Positions 1 through 8,287 of a stretch of 64,000 nt of DNA are shown here, piece by piece (position 1 is the first letter of the stretch; the number at the start of each line of letters is the position of its first letter). The translations under genes were made by a program, and so were the position numbers. The notes beneath the pieces are model-generated. The model saw only the letters and a program-made list of their open reading frames with translations. It did no database searches and had not been told where the DNA came from. The DNA is from Galbibacter kalidii. GTDB taxonomy: Bacteria > Bacteroidota > Bacteroidia > Flavobacteriales > Flavobacteriaceae. The stretch spans positions 111,941 to 175,940 of the forward strand of contig NZ_JAPFGA010000008.1 of NCBI RefSeq assembly GCF_026241135.1, given 5' to 3'.

Positions 1-1
1 A

Positions 2-1117
2 ATAATAGTATTTGTTTGTGTTTCTATATGGATGACAAACCTACAGGCACAAGATATTTTTAAAAAACAAGAAGTCCTTAAAAGCATGCAAAAGGCCAAT
101 ACCTATTTTATGAAAAAATGGCCGGATGTGGGCAAAACCATTATCACGAATAGGGAGCGTCCCAGTAATATATGGACGCGTGGAGTGTATTATGAAGGCT
201 TGATGGCCTTGCATGAGATTTATCCAAAGGAAGAATACTATCAGTATGCATTAGATTGGGCAAATTTCCATGAATGGGGTTTCCGCGATGGAAATACGAC
301 CCGTAATGCCGATAACTATTGCGCTGCACAAACCTATATCGACCTGTATAATTTAGAGCCTTCACCTGAAAAATTGAGAAACACCAAGGCGAATATGCAA
401 ATGTTGTTGAGTACACCTCAGGTAAACGATTGGGATTGGATCGATGCTATCCAAATGGGAATGCCGGTATTTGCCAAATTGGGCGTATTGGAGGAAGACG
501 AGCGCTATTTTGAAAAAATGTATCAGATGTATATGTATACCAGGAATGTGGAAGGTGATAACGGTTTGTTCAACCCTGAAGATGGTTTGTGGTGGAGAGA
601 TGCTGATTTTGATCCGCCTTACAAAGAACCCAATGGAGAAGATTGCTATTGGAGCAGGGGGAATGGTTGGGTGATTGCAGCTTTAGTAAGGGTTTTATCG
701 ATTATTCCTGAATCGGCACCGCATAGGGAACAATATGTTCAAGATTTGAAGGCCATGGCCAATGCCTTGGTTCCGATTCAGCGTAAAGATGGCTTTTGGA
801 ATGTAAGCCTTCACGATGAGAATCACTACGGGGGTAAGGAAGCTACGGGGACGTCCCTGTTTGTTTATGCGATGGCTTATGGCGTGAACAACGGTATTCT
901 GGATAAGGAAACATTTGTTCCGGTAATCAAAAAAGGCTGGGAAGCCTTGGTAAAAGACAGTTTACACGATAACGGATTTTTAGGTTGGGTGCAATCTACC
1001 GGAAAAGAACCCAAAGAAGGACAGCCTTTGTCGTATGACAAGGTTCCTGATTTTGAAGACTACGGACTGGGGTGCTTTTTATTGGCCGGAAGCGAGGTTT
1101 ATAGAATGAGTTTATAA
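2..1117 (+). CDS. Glycoside hydrolase family 105 (unsaturated rhamnogalacturonyl hydrolase-like), 5'-truncated by window edge
   Basis: Probable periplasmic or secreted hydrolase releasing the unsaturated uronic acid left at the non-reducing end of pectin fragments by lyases. Numbering from the first in-window ATG (position 32), the family marks are RNADNYCAAQ with Asp94, WDWIDAIQM with Asp138 (the usual catalytic acid position) and WSRGNGW at 207-213; an alpha/alpha-barrel of about 350 residues is the normal size. The reading frame stays open upstream of that ATG to base 2 and encodes a hydrophobic stretch (IIVFVCVSIW) followed by LQAQ, which looks like the end of a signal peptide. The true start therefore lies before the window and position 32 is internal. 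The family call is firm; the exact substrate is inferred. Confidence 0.9.
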   Translation: MIVFVCVSIWMTNLQAQDIFKKQEVLKSMQKANTYFMKKWPDVGKTIITNRERPSNIWTRGVYYEGLMALHEIYPKEEYYQYALDWANFHEWGFRDGNTTRNADNYCAAQTYIDLYNLEPSPEKLRNTKANMQMLLSTPQVNDWDWIDAIQMGMPVFAKLGVLEEDERYFEKMYQMYMYTRNVEGDNGLFNPEDGLWWRDADFDPPYKEPNGEDCYWSRGNGWVIAALVRVLSIIPESAPHREQYVQDLKAMANALVPIQRKDGFWNVSLHDENHYGGKEATGTSLFVYAMAYGVNNGILDKETFVPVIKKGWEALVKDSLHDNGFLGWVQSTGKEPKEGQPLSYDKVPDFEDYGLGCFLLAGSEVYRMSL

Positions 1118-1191
1118 TATATTTGTGATTGGAGTAAAAGTCTGTTACCGACTGTTGTGGGCGGTTTCAGGCTTTTTTGATTTTAAACCTT

Positions 1192-1210
1192 CGAGGTCTC
1201 AAAGACCTCG
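1192..1210. repeat. Perfect 8-bp hairpin (CGAGGTCT/AGACCTCG)
   Basis: An inverted repeat with 8-bp arms and a 3-base loop lies between the hydrolase gene and the redox operon. It is not followed by a T-run on either strand, so it is a weak terminator candidate; it may be an interspersed palindrome of the kind common in flavobacterial intergenic DNA. Confidence 0.45.
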
Positions 1211-1295
1211 TATGTTTGACCTTTAGTTTTATAATTAAATTACAAATATTATTAAACAAAAGGGCTGGAAAGGGGTATGATTCTAGAATGCTCAT

Positions 1296-1329
1296 AAAAA
1301 AACCTCTAAAGGTTACAGTCTTTAGAGGT
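1296..1329 (-). terminator. Intrinsic terminator of the thioredoxin operon
   Basis: ACCTCTAAAG (1302-1311) pairs with CTTTAGAGGT (1320-1329) across an 8-base loop. Read on the minus strand the hairpin is followed by a run of seven T (complement of 1296-1302). It sits 34 bases past the stop of the small minus-strand gene and would end that transcript. Confidence 0.8.
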
Positions 1330-1362
1330 CATACAGTTATAGTTTATTAGGGAGTAGGGAGG

Positions 1363-1620
1363 TCAACTATCGATAGACCCCATAACCCGTTGCATAAAGC
1401 TGTTGAGCGCTTCTTTTTTTGGAGTCCCTTCTTTCAAAGTTTTATTGACTTCAATTGCCCCATACATATTGGAGATCAGCTCTCCGATTACATCGAGTTC
1501 TTCGTCTTTAAGCGAAGGCAATTCAGTGAGGTTTTCTAGGGTTTCTATAGTTTCAATGACGTAATCTTCATCATTGTCCTCTATAAACTGTGTTAAATGT
1601 TTTATGACAGGTAATTTCAT
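1363..1620 (-). CDS. Small DUF6952-like protein
   Basis: An 85-residue acidic, helical protein starting MKLPVIKHLTQFI, with no signal peptide or membrane segment. It resembles the small proteins (DUF6952) found beside thioredoxin genes in Bacteroidota; no biochemical role is known to me. It lies 7 bases downstream of the thioredoxin gene on the same strand and is followed by a clear terminator, so it is the last gene of the redox operon. A role linked to peroxide or thiol metabolism is suggested only by position. Confidence 0.75.
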   Translation of the reverse strand: MKLPVIKHLTQFIEDNDEDYVIETIETLENLTELPSLKDEELDVIGELISNMYGAIEVNKTLKEGTPKKEALNSFMQRVMGSIDS

Positions 1621-1627
1621 TATCCAA

Positions 1628-1936
1628 TTATTTTACCGTTTCTACCAAGTCTTTCAATACCTCAAACTTGTTGGTTTGTTCCTGATTTACAAAGACTCCG
1701 CCTTTAAAAGCAGCGAAAGTGGGTAAATTATCTACATTGGCAAGTTTGCGCGACTCCGGAAATTTTTCTGCATCGGCAATCACAAATTTGATACTTTCGT
1801 TTTCTGTTGCCAGTTTTTTGAACTTAGGTTTCATAATTCTACAATTCCCACACCATGAAGCTGCATATTGCACAAGCACAGTGTCGTTACTGCTTACAAG
1901 TTCTTGTAGATTGTCCTGATCTAATTCTTGAATCAT
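1628..1936 (-). CDS. Thioredoxin-family protein (WCGNC active site)
   Basis: A 102-residue cytoplasmic thioredoxin fold with the redox motif WCGNC (Cys29 and Cys32) and the cis-Pro region VDNLPTFAAFKGG. The dipeptide between the cysteines (GN rather than GP) and the lack of a signal peptide suggest a cytoplasmic reductant, most likely partner of the peroxiredoxin encoded 84 bases upstream on the same strand. Confidence 0.9.
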   Translation of the reverse strand: MIQELDQDNLQELVSSNDTVLVQYAASWCGNCRIMKPKFKKLATENESIKFVIADAEKFPESRKLANVDNLPTFAAFKGGVFVNQEQTNKFEVLKDLVETVK

Positions 1937-2020
1937 GTCTTAAATTTGATTTAAAACCCAAACTCCAAATGCATAAAACACATTTGGAATTTGGAATGTT
2001 GTTTATTGGAATTTCTCGTC

Positions 2021-2659
2021 TTAGTGAGCAGCAAGATATTCTGCTACGCCTTCTCTGTTAGCGTTCATGGCTTCTTTTCCTTCTTCCCAGTTAGCCGGAC
2101 ATACTTCACCTTTTTCCTGAACGTGGGTGTAAGCGTCGATCAAACGTAAAAATTCATTTACGTTACGTCCTAGCGGCATGTGGTTGATACCTTCGTGAAC
2201 TACAGTACCTTCTTCATCTATGATGTAGGTAGCACGGTAAGTCACATTATCACCGTCAACAGTAACAACTCCGGTCTCTTCGTTATAGGTTTCGTTGCTG
2301 ATATCTAAAATACCCAAAGTTGAAGCCAGGTTACGGTTGCTATCAGCCAAAATAGGATAAGTAACTCCTTCGATACCACCATTGTCTTTAGAGGTGTTCA
2401 ACCAAGCGAAATGTACTTCAGGAGTATCACAAGAAGCACCGATAACGATAGTGTTACGCTTTTCAAACTCAGCCATAGCTTCCTGGAAAGCGTGTAATTC
2501 GGTTGGACAAACAAAAGTGAAATCTTTTGGGTACCAGAATAAGATCACTTTTTTCTTGTTATTTACCGCTTCTTCAAGAACGTTTAATTTAAAGGTGTCA
2601 CCCATTTCGTTCATTGCGTCTACGTTTAAATCAGGGAATTTCTTTCCTATTAATGCCAT
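2021..2659 (-). CDS. 2-Cys peroxiredoxin (AhpC/Prx1 family)
   Basis: A 212-residue thiol peroxidase that reduces hydrogen peroxide and organic hydroperoxides. The peroxidatic cysteine is Cys51 in DFTFVCPTE, and the resolving cysteine is Cys187 in GEVCPANW near the C-terminus, which makes it a typical 2-Cys enzyme. It is the first gene of a minus-strand operon that continues with a thioredoxin and a small DUF6952-like protein, so its reductant is probably encoded next to it. Length and motifs are normal for the family. Confidence 0.95.
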   Translation of the reverse strand: MALIGKKFPDLNVDAMNEMGDTFKLNVLEEAVNNKKKVILFWYPKDFTFVCPTELHAFQEAMAEFEKRNTIVIGASCDTPEVHFAWLNTSKDNGGIEGVTYPILADSNRNLASTLGILDISNETYNEETGVVTVDGDNVTYRATYIIDEEGTVVHEGINHMPLGRNVNEFLRLIDAYTHVQEKGEVCPANWEEGKEAMNANREGVAEYLAAH

Positions 2660-2999
2660 TTTTAAAACTCTTTTTTAAATTAAAATAAACTTATTTTCAG
2701 TCCACGAAATTACCTAATGTTATCAACCTAACCCAATAATAACCGATTATAAAAAACTATGGATAAATAGAGAATTTAAATGGTTTAAAAAAAGAAGAAT
2801 ATTTATTGTTGACCTAATAATTGTAAGTATTTGTATGTGTAGGTTTTATGGTGTGTTTGAAGAAAATCATTGAAGTTTAAAGACCAAGAAAAACCTTCAT
2901 TTTTTTATATCTTTTAAAGCTGAAAAAAGTTTAGATAACGTGGATTTGCAATCCATGTATGAGTAATGCTCAGCAGGTAAACTTTTTTGTGTTATCAAT
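2660..2999. other. 340-base intergenic region between the peroxiredoxin and GNAT genes
   Basis: No credible coding region. The right part (about 2660-2720) is the upstream region of the minus-strand peroxiredoxin gene. The part near 2920-2990 holds a nested palindrome listed separately. Nothing else stands out. Confidence 0.6.
2923..2988. repeat. Nested palindrome, REP-like or terminator for the minus-strand GNAT gene
   Basis: Outer arms AAAAAAGTTTA (2923-2933) and TAAACTTTTTT (2978-2988) are exact inverted copies. Inside them TGGATT (2941-2946) and AATCCA (2950-2955) form a second hairpin with loop TGC. The block ends 12 bases after the stop of the minus-strand acetyltransferase. A hairpin of the type GGATT-TGC-AATCC is reminiscent of REP-like elements in Bacteroidota, but this needs comparison with other intergenic regions of the genome. 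Confidence 0.45.
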
Positions 3000-3539
3000 T
3001 CAATGATGGATCTCTTTAATCATTCTGAACATGCCTCTGTATTTTTCTTTCATCATTTCAAACTCCAATGTAAAGGTGCCGCATTTTACAAATCCTAATT
3101 TTTCATAAAATCCGATAGCGGTATCCTGGGAGTCCATAGCTTCCAACCATAAGGGAAGCGAATGTTCCTTACAAAACATCTCTTCTACCCATTTTATCAA
3201 GAGTTTACCTATTCCTTTGCCTTGTAATGAAGGGGCGAGATAGATGCGTTGAAGTTTTACCATAGCGTTCTCTGCTCCTGGCATACTTTCGTTTACAATA
3301 ACCTTTAATATCCCAACGGTGTTGCTTTTATACTGAACGAAGTAATAATATGAATCCGGATTGTTTAATTCGGTTGCCATATTTTCTTTTGAGTATAATT
3401 TGTTGAGGTACCACTCGCTATTATCAAGCCATAAATGGTTGTACACAGGCGGATAGATGTCATTCATCAATTTAGACAAGCTTTCATGATCCGTTAACGA
3501 TATAGGGCGTAGATTGATATCATTAGATAATTTAATCAT
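3000..3539 (-). CDS. GNAT-family N-acetyltransferase
   Basis: About 180 residues with the acetyl-CoA binding motif QGKGIGKLL after a beta strand (RIYLAPS), and the usual late motif GFYEKLGFVKCG. The substrate cannot be told from sequence. I chose the ATG at 3539 (MIKLSNDINLRPI) because the family fold starts there and the longer frame to 3608 would run into the upstream gene. It follows the pseudouridine synthase gene by 31 bases on the same strand and is probably cotranscribed with it. Confidence 0.85.
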   Translation of the reverse strand: MIKLSNDINLRPISLTDHESLSKLMNDIYPPVYNHLWLDNSEWYLNKLYSKENMATELNNPDSYYYFVQYKSNTVGILKVIVNESMPGAENAMVKLQRIYLAPSLQGKGIGKLLIKWVEEMFCKEHSLPLWLEAMDSQDTAIGFYEKLGFVKCGTFTLEFEMMKEKYRGMFRMIKEIHH

Positions 3540-3570
3540 GTTTTTTTCAGGGAGTTTTTTTAAATAGAGG

Positions 3571-4431
3571 TTAAGGAAATATTTTTTTGAACCGTTTCGG
3601 AAGTTCATCTACAATGTAAATTTCTTCCTTGGTAAACGGATGTGTGAATCTTAGCGAATAAGCGTGCAAGTACAACCCCTTTCCGTTTAAAATCAACCCT
3701 TTTTTACTGTACTCTTTGTCGCCCAAAATCGGATTTCCAATGCTAGACAAATGTTTACGCAATTGATGTCTTCTCCCTGTTTTAGGTTTTAATTCTACCA
3801 GATTGAGCGTGCCGAATCTTTCAGATGAAACCGATTGATGTACGGTATATCCTGATTCTGATTTCTTGTTGTCTATCGCTGAATTGATTTTTCCGTTGGA
3901 ATCCATTTCACCTATGGTTACCGCATAATAGGTTTTCTCAATCTCCTTGTCTTCAAACATTTTGTTTAAAGCCCGAATACTGCTGTTTGTTTTTCCGATC
4001 AGTAAAATACCTGTCGTAGGATAATCCAAACGGTGGACAGGTTGAGGTTTTGTAGCATCGGGAAGTGTACTTGCTTTGATGTTTTGTGGTAAAGCGTTAG
4101 CAACGGTCTTAAAGCTATTCCCACTTACTAAAATACCTGCAGGCTTATGAGTGAGCGCCAAATGTTCGTCTTCAAATAACACTTGTAGCGGAAAGATAAG
4201 TTTTTTCTTGGATGGAATGACCTCCGGGATAGATAGTGTTATAGTTTCGCCTCCTTTGATATAAGTAGCTGTGCTGGCAATAGCACCATTAACAGTGATA
4301 TATTGCTTCTTTAATGCTTTTTTTAGTGCTGATTTAGTTGGACAAGCCTGGAAAACACCTACCCCGTATTCCTGAAGTCGAATAGGGGAACTCAATGTTG
4401 AAACCAAATGAATTTCTGTTGAATCGGACAT
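3571..4431 (-). CDS. RluA-family RNA pseudouridine synthase
   Basis: A 286-residue enzyme converting specific uridines of rRNA or tRNA to pseudouridine. The catalytic motif is HRLDYPTTG with Asp136; other family marks are KPAGILV and the C-terminal KTGRRHQLRKHLSSIGNPILGD region. Residues 30-70 have an S4-like RNA-binding look (ALKKALKKQYITVNG). The target RNA cannot be assigned. First gene of a two-gene minus-strand unit with the GNAT gene. Confidence 0.9.
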   Translation of the reverse strand: MSDSTEIHLVSTLSSPIRLQEYGVGVFQACPTKSALKKALKKQYITVNGAIASTATYIKGGETITLSIPEVIPSKKKLIFPLQVLFEDEHLALTHKPAGILVSGNSFKTVANALPQNIKASTLPDATKPQPVHRLDYPTTGILLIGKTNSSIRALNKMFEDKEIEKTYYAVTIGEMDSNGKINSAIDNKKSESGYTVHQSVSSERFGTLNLVELKPKTGRRHQLRKHLSSIGNPILGDKEYSKKGLILNGKGLYLHAYSLRFTHPFTKEEIYIVDELPKRFKKIFP

Positions 4432-4610
4432 GCTTTTTTGCGCTTGTATTACAAGTTAGCAAAAATACATAAAGTTATAATCCGCTTAAAAAATAAGTTA
4501 GAAGCACGATATTAGAGTTAAAACTAACCTGTAATCTATTCTATTTTAAATAAAAATTAATGATTTTTCGAAGATAATTGTTTAACTTATAGGATTAAAA
4601 AGATTGTCTC

Positions 4611-5162
4611 ATGAAGTATTTACCTTATTTTTCGTGTTTGATTTTGATTGTTGTATGCTGGAGTTGTAGTGGGACAAAAAATACCCTTGCAAATGCTCAG
4701 GATATAAGAGCCTTGGATTCACTTGTTCAACAAAAGCAATTTAAGGTGGTGAACGATTGGGCCAGTCCTATGATGACTACAGCTATGATGAGTATAAGTG
4801 GTATTTTAGGTCCGCAGAATAATATGCAGCAGGTCAATTTAATCGGAAATGCTAATTATCTGGAAATAAAAGGCGATTCGGTCAAAGCCTACCTCCCGTA
4901 TTTTGGGGAGCGACAAAGGGGTGGTGGTTATAACCCTGATGGTGAGGGCATACAGTTCGATCAGATAGCTGAGGATATGGAGGTAAATTTTTTAGAAGAT
5001 AAAGAATTATACCGAGTGAGGTTCAACGCCCATAACAAATCTGAATCCTTTGCAGTCATGCTGGCAATTTTTCCCAATAGAAAAACGAATCTTGTAATAA
5101 ATAGCACCGATAGGAACTCCATCAGATATGAAGGGAAGCTCTCTGCACTTGAAGAAAAGTAG
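4611..5162 (+). CDS. DUF4251-type lipoprotein
   Basis: A 183-residue protein with a lipoprotein signal ending VVCWSC|SG (Cys at about residue 19). The rest matches the look of DUF4251: a QKQFKVVNDWASPM-like start, then NLIGNANYLEIKGDSVKAYLPYFG and a C-terminal beta-rich stretch with NSTDRNSIRYEGKL. Function unknown; presumably anchored to a membrane facing the periplasm. It stands alone on the plus strand. Confidence 0.85.
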   Translation: MKYLPYFSCLILIVVCWSCSGTKNTLANAQDIRALDSLVQQKQFKVVNDWASPMMTTAMMSISGILGPQNNMQQVNLIGNANYLEIKGDSVKAYLPYFGERQRGGGYNPDGEGIQFDQIAEDMEVNFLEDKELYRVRFNAHNKSESFAVMLAIFPNRKTNLVINSTDRNSIRYEGKLSALEEK

Positions 5163-5240
5163 GTTGATTTAATTAAACTTGAGTTGATGAATAACTTAGG
5201 TTTTATTTTGATCGATCCTCTTGAAAGATACCTTTATTTT

Positions 5241-5260
5241 GTTCGGTAAAAATACTGAAC
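5241..5260. promoter_or_regulatory. Inverted repeat upstream of the LuxR-type gene
   Basis: GTTCGGTA, four A, then TACTGAAC: 8-bp arms with one G-T pair. It lies 79 bases after the DUF4251 gene and 106 before the regulator. It could terminate the former or act as an operator of the latter; there is no T-run after it, which favours an operator slightly. Confidence 0.35.
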
Positions 5261-5274
5261 TCATTTAAACTTTT

Positions 5275-5290
5275 TTTGATTTCAATCAAA
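5275..5290. promoter_or_regulatory. Palindrome TTTGATT-TC-AATCAAA upstream of the LuxR-type gene
   Basis: Perfect 7-bp arms separated by 2 bases, 76 bases before the start codon of the regulator. Size and symmetry suit binding by a dimeric helix-turn-helix protein, so autoregulation is possible. This is inference from symmetry alone. Confidence 0.35.
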
Positions 5291-5365
5291 CTCAATGAAT
5301 AGTATAATTTTCACATTATTAAATTTTTAGGGTGAAAACATCCTTCATTTAGGGGAATTTTCCTT

Positions 5366-6130
5366 ATGATATATAATAACTATTACCATAACTTTATAGG
5401 GAAAAATCATAAAGCTGACCTTTTGAAAGCCCCTTATGACATATCATATGAGAAAGAAATTTCTTTTGACAAAAGTTATGACCGTGAAACTTCATGGCCT
5501 CAACTTAAGGATAGGCTGAAGAATATATGTGAATGTTCCAAAAATTTAATGGTTAGTCTTTTCGATGTAAAAAAGAGGACTTTTATCTGTTGTAGTGGCT
5601 CTTTTGAAACTGTTTTAGGATATACTCCATCAAAGCTTATTGATGGTGGATGGGACTTTTGGATTGATAAGATTGATTCAAGGGAAAAATCCTGTGTTAA
5701 AAAGCGGATAACTGAATTCCTCTATACCTTAAATTCAGACAGTGCAACGATATATTTAAGATATCACCTGAGATCGCTGTCGGGGAAGTGGTATTATCTA
5801 AAACATGTTATGGAGAAATATTCGGTGTGTAATAAAACACTGACCTTTAACTATATCTATGATTTTACCGAAAACGAAAGTATAAACAGATGTTTAAAAG
5901 GCAAAAACTATAAGAATCATTCGTTTTTTCTACAAGAACTGAATGTTTCATCTCGCGAATGTGAGGTATTAAAACTCATCTCAAACGGGTTGTCGTCAAA
6001 GCAAATAGCCGACAAATTGTGCATCAGCTATCACACTGCAGTTTCCCATAGAAAACACCTTATTGAAAAGTTTAAAGTTTTGAATACTGCACAGTTGGTA
6101 AAAATGGCTTCAGAGATTATCAGATTGTAA
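5366..6130 (+). CDS. LuxR-type transcriptional regulator with PAS-like N-terminus
   Basis: 254 residues. The C-terminus (about 190-250) is a GerE/LuxR helix-turn-helix: LNVSSRECEVLKLISNG, KQIADKLCIS, then YHTAVSHRKHLIEKF. The N-terminal 60-170 segment looks like a PAS fold (GSFETVLGYTPSKLIDGGW, SGKWYYLKHVMEKY), as seen in many Bacteroidota regulators. No receiver Asp is evident, so it probably senses a small ligand or a contact rather than being phosphorylated. It ends 169 bases before the first eCIS gene on the same strand and is a reasonable candidate regulator of that locus, though only position supports this. Confidence 0.8.
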   Translation: MIYNNYYHNFIGKNHKADLLKAPYDISYEKEISFDKSYDRETSWPQLKDRLKNICECSKNLMVSLFDVKKRTFICCSGSFETVLGYTPSKLIDGGWDFWIDKIDSREKSCVKKRITEFLYTLNSDSATIYLRYHLRSLSGKWYYLKHVMEKYSVCNKTLTFNYIYDFTENESINRCLKGKNYKNHSFFLQELNVSSRECEVLKLISNGLSSKQIADKLCISYHTAVSHRKHLIEKFKVLNTAQLVKMASEIIRL

Positions 6131-6145
6131 TTGCGTTCGATGTAA

Positions 6146-6186
6146 AATCCCCAAAAATGGGGATTGATTTCATTACTTTTTTTTTA
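6146..6186 (+). terminator. Hairpin with T-run between the regulator and the eCIS operon
   Basis: AATCCCCA (6146-6153) pairs perfectly with TGGGGATT (6158-6165) over a 4-base loop, and a run of T follows at about 6177-6186. The gap of about 11 bases between stem and T-run is longer than ideal. It probably separates regulator transcription from the eCIS operon. Confidence 0.55.
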
Positions 6187-6299
6187 AACCTTAGGGCCAT
6201 TATTTACACTTCCCCAAATTTTCATTAAGAGTTAAGATTTAGTCTGAAAAGAATTGATGGCATCTTTTTTACCAGAATTTAAAAACTATTTGTGCACTA

Positions 6300-6938
6300 A
6301 TGATAGGTCTAGCTTTAAAATTATTGAGAGATGAGTTGAGTCATTATGTTTTCCAGAATAAAAGGCCAACAGATTCTATCCAAGAAGATGATATTATTCT
6401 TCATAATATCGCATTGATGGAAGGTGAAAACCAAGGCGATCTTGATAACAAAATTGTAATAACCCTTGTAAACACAGAAGAAGAAAGTACCTTAAAGAAC
6501 AAGGGACATTCCATTAAAACGCTTAACGGCATTCAATATAAGGAACCTCCTGTTTTCCTGAACTTATATATTCTTATCTCAGCTACTATGGGGCAAGACT
6601 TGCAGGATGCCTATGAATTTGCTTTGCATAGGTTGTCATTGATTATTCAGTTTTTTCAGGCTAAAAAGCACTTCACCGTAAAAAATTCTCCTTTTACTAC
6701 CATATCGGGCGATAATAGCATCCTTCAGGAGATCAAAAGCGATATAAAACTCAATGTTGAACTCTATACGCTAACCTTCGAGCAAATCAACCATTTATGG
6801 GGCTCTTTGGGAGGAAAACAAGTACCCTTTGCCATGTATAAAGTACGATTGGTTAAGATACAGGAAGATACTAAAATAGAAGCTCCGGTGATTGAAGAAA
6901 TTAAAACGACCGAACAAATTATCAATAACGAATGCTAA
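6300..6938 (+). CDS. eCIS tube terminator/cap protein, Pvc16/Afp16-like (DUF4255)
   Basis: 212 residues starting MIGLALKLLRDELSHYV, the usual start of DUF4255 proteins, followed by the conserved block VVTLVNTEEE-like (here VITLVNTEEES) and EPPVFLNLYILISAT. In characterised eCIS particles such proteins cap the sheath-tube end and set its length. It opens the eCIS operon and ends 4 bases before the next gene. C-terminal 30 residues are an acidic tail without clear fold. Confidence 0.85.
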   Translation: MIGLALKLLRDELSHYVFQNKRPTDSIQEDDIILHNIALMEGENQGDLDNKIVITLVNTEEESTLKNKGHSIKTLNGIQYKEPPVFLNLYILISATMGQDLQDAYEFALHRLSLIIQFFQAKKHFTVKNSPFTTISGDNSILQEIKSDIKLNVELYTLTFEQINHLWGSLGGKQVPFAMYKVRLVKIQEDTKIEAPVIEEIKTTEQIINNEC

Positions 6939-6941
6939 AGT

Positions 6942-8264
6942 ATGGGAACCAAGGTGTTTAAAAGATTATTCGAGATCCAATTACTACAGGATTATTTTCT
7001 TACCTCGGAAGATGGTATGTCTTTTTTCGATAAGAATGAAGAGGAGAAAAACGAAATCTTAAGAACCAAACTCATCTTTGGGATGTATGACATAAGGGAT
7101 ATGTTTTTTATAAAGCCCGTTGGGAATACAACATTAAAGTTAAACGAATATAAACTGAGATTGCATAAAACTCCTCTGGGCTTTATTGTGGGAGTTGAGG
7201 TGAATGTGGAAAACCAAGCGGGGGAAACCCTATACAAGCCGGTTTTTGGTCTGGACGAATCGATAAGCCTTAGTTTTTGTGTCAAACCAAGACTTTCGTT
7301 TTTCAAAAGTATTACAAATGTAAGTTTCACTCCCGAATTTCCTGCCATTTATTATTTCACCAATAAAGATAAAGAAGTGTTTAATGAAACCGTAGTTCCT
7401 GCTTATACATCATTACCAATTTCTGACAAAGTTATGCCTCATCAAAACGGAAAAAAATATGAAATGGGCGCCCTTGTGGATTTTGGAGGAACGATAAGGG
7501 AAGCTATACAACATACCGACGAGGCTAATCCGGCACATTGGGAAGATATTGACGATAGAAGGTTTGTGACAGAGGCCGATAGGATTTTATTGCCACATAA
7601 CTTTATCTATTCTTTTAAAAAGGAAGCTAATGTAACAGAATTTGAAATAACCTTAGAAGACCTGGCAAGCACAGAAATAAAAAAAATAACAGAAACCTTC
7701 ACAGATCCCATAACGAGTATACTGCTTAATTTTACCAAGGTCGATGAAAATGATGATGAATCAGATGATATTGCAGATGGGATCTATAACCTTAAAGTAA
7801 AGGTAAATGGAGGAGCGGAAGTAATTTACACTGTCTATTTGAATGATGATCTTTATCAAAAAGATAGTTTAGGTGTAATAGATATTCGTTTTGATGAATT
7901 AAACTCACCATTTAGCCTTTTAGACGCTTCCGGTTTTCTAAAAACCAAGATTGATGCATCCGATCAAAAAATTTCACATCCTGTTTTTGAGGTCAGGTTT
8001 AAAAACAGAAAGACCTATTGGAGATATAACAGGGAGGGCGATTTCTCCCCAGCTGAAATAGCGGCGACTTCAGCCTATTTACAACACCAGCCGGAAAAAT
8101 TGATTTCGATAAAGCCCAGGAGCCTTACCGAAACCTTGATACCCTTTCAGAATGGGACTTCATTAATGTTACCCCATCCTAGGATGCCTTCGGTAAAAGT
8201 AGAACAAGACAAGATATATTCAGAGATCTATATTAACCAGTCGAACAGGCTGTTGAGCAATTAA
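6942..8264 (+). CDS. eCIS-linked protein of unknown function (440 aa)
   Basis: Not recognised. 440 residues, no signal peptide or membrane segment, mixed alpha/beta with a beta-rich centre (about 240-330, including DGIYNLKVKVNGGAEVIYTV). The sequence around residues 170-225 (ALVDFGGTIREAIQHT, then a LLPHNFIYSF stretch) looks like a conserved core. It sits between the cap gene and the sheath gene with 4- and 23-base gaps, so a structural role (cap, collar or fibre adaptor) is likely but unproved. Confidence 0.75.
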   Translation: MGTKVFKRLFEIQLLQDYFLTSEDGMSFFDKNEEEKNEILRTKLIFGMYDIRDMFFIKPVGNTTLKLNEYKLRLHKTPLGFIVGVEVNVENQAGETLYKPVFGLDESISLSFCVKPRLSFFKSITNVSFTPEFPAIYYFTNKDKEVFNETVVPAYTSLPISDKVMPHQNGKKYEMGALVDFGGTIREAIQHTDEANPAHWEDIDDRRFVTEADRILLPHNFIYSFKKEANVTEFEITLEDLASTEIKKITETFTDPITSILLNFTKVDENDDESDDIADGIYNLKVKVNGGAEVIYTVYLNDDLYQKDSLGVIDIRFDELNSPFSLLDASGFLKTKIDASDQKISHPVFEVRFKNRKTYWRYNREGDFSPAEIAATSAYLQHQPEKLISIKPRSLTETLIPFQNGTSLMLPHPRMPSVKVEQDKIYSEIYINQSNRLLSN

Positions 8265-8287
8265 AATAACACCTAAAAAATGAAATT

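Noticed and set aside
3540..3608. Longer start of the GNAT gene
   Set aside because: The extension overlaps the pseudouridine synthase gene and adds nothing to the fold; MIKLSN at 3539 fits.
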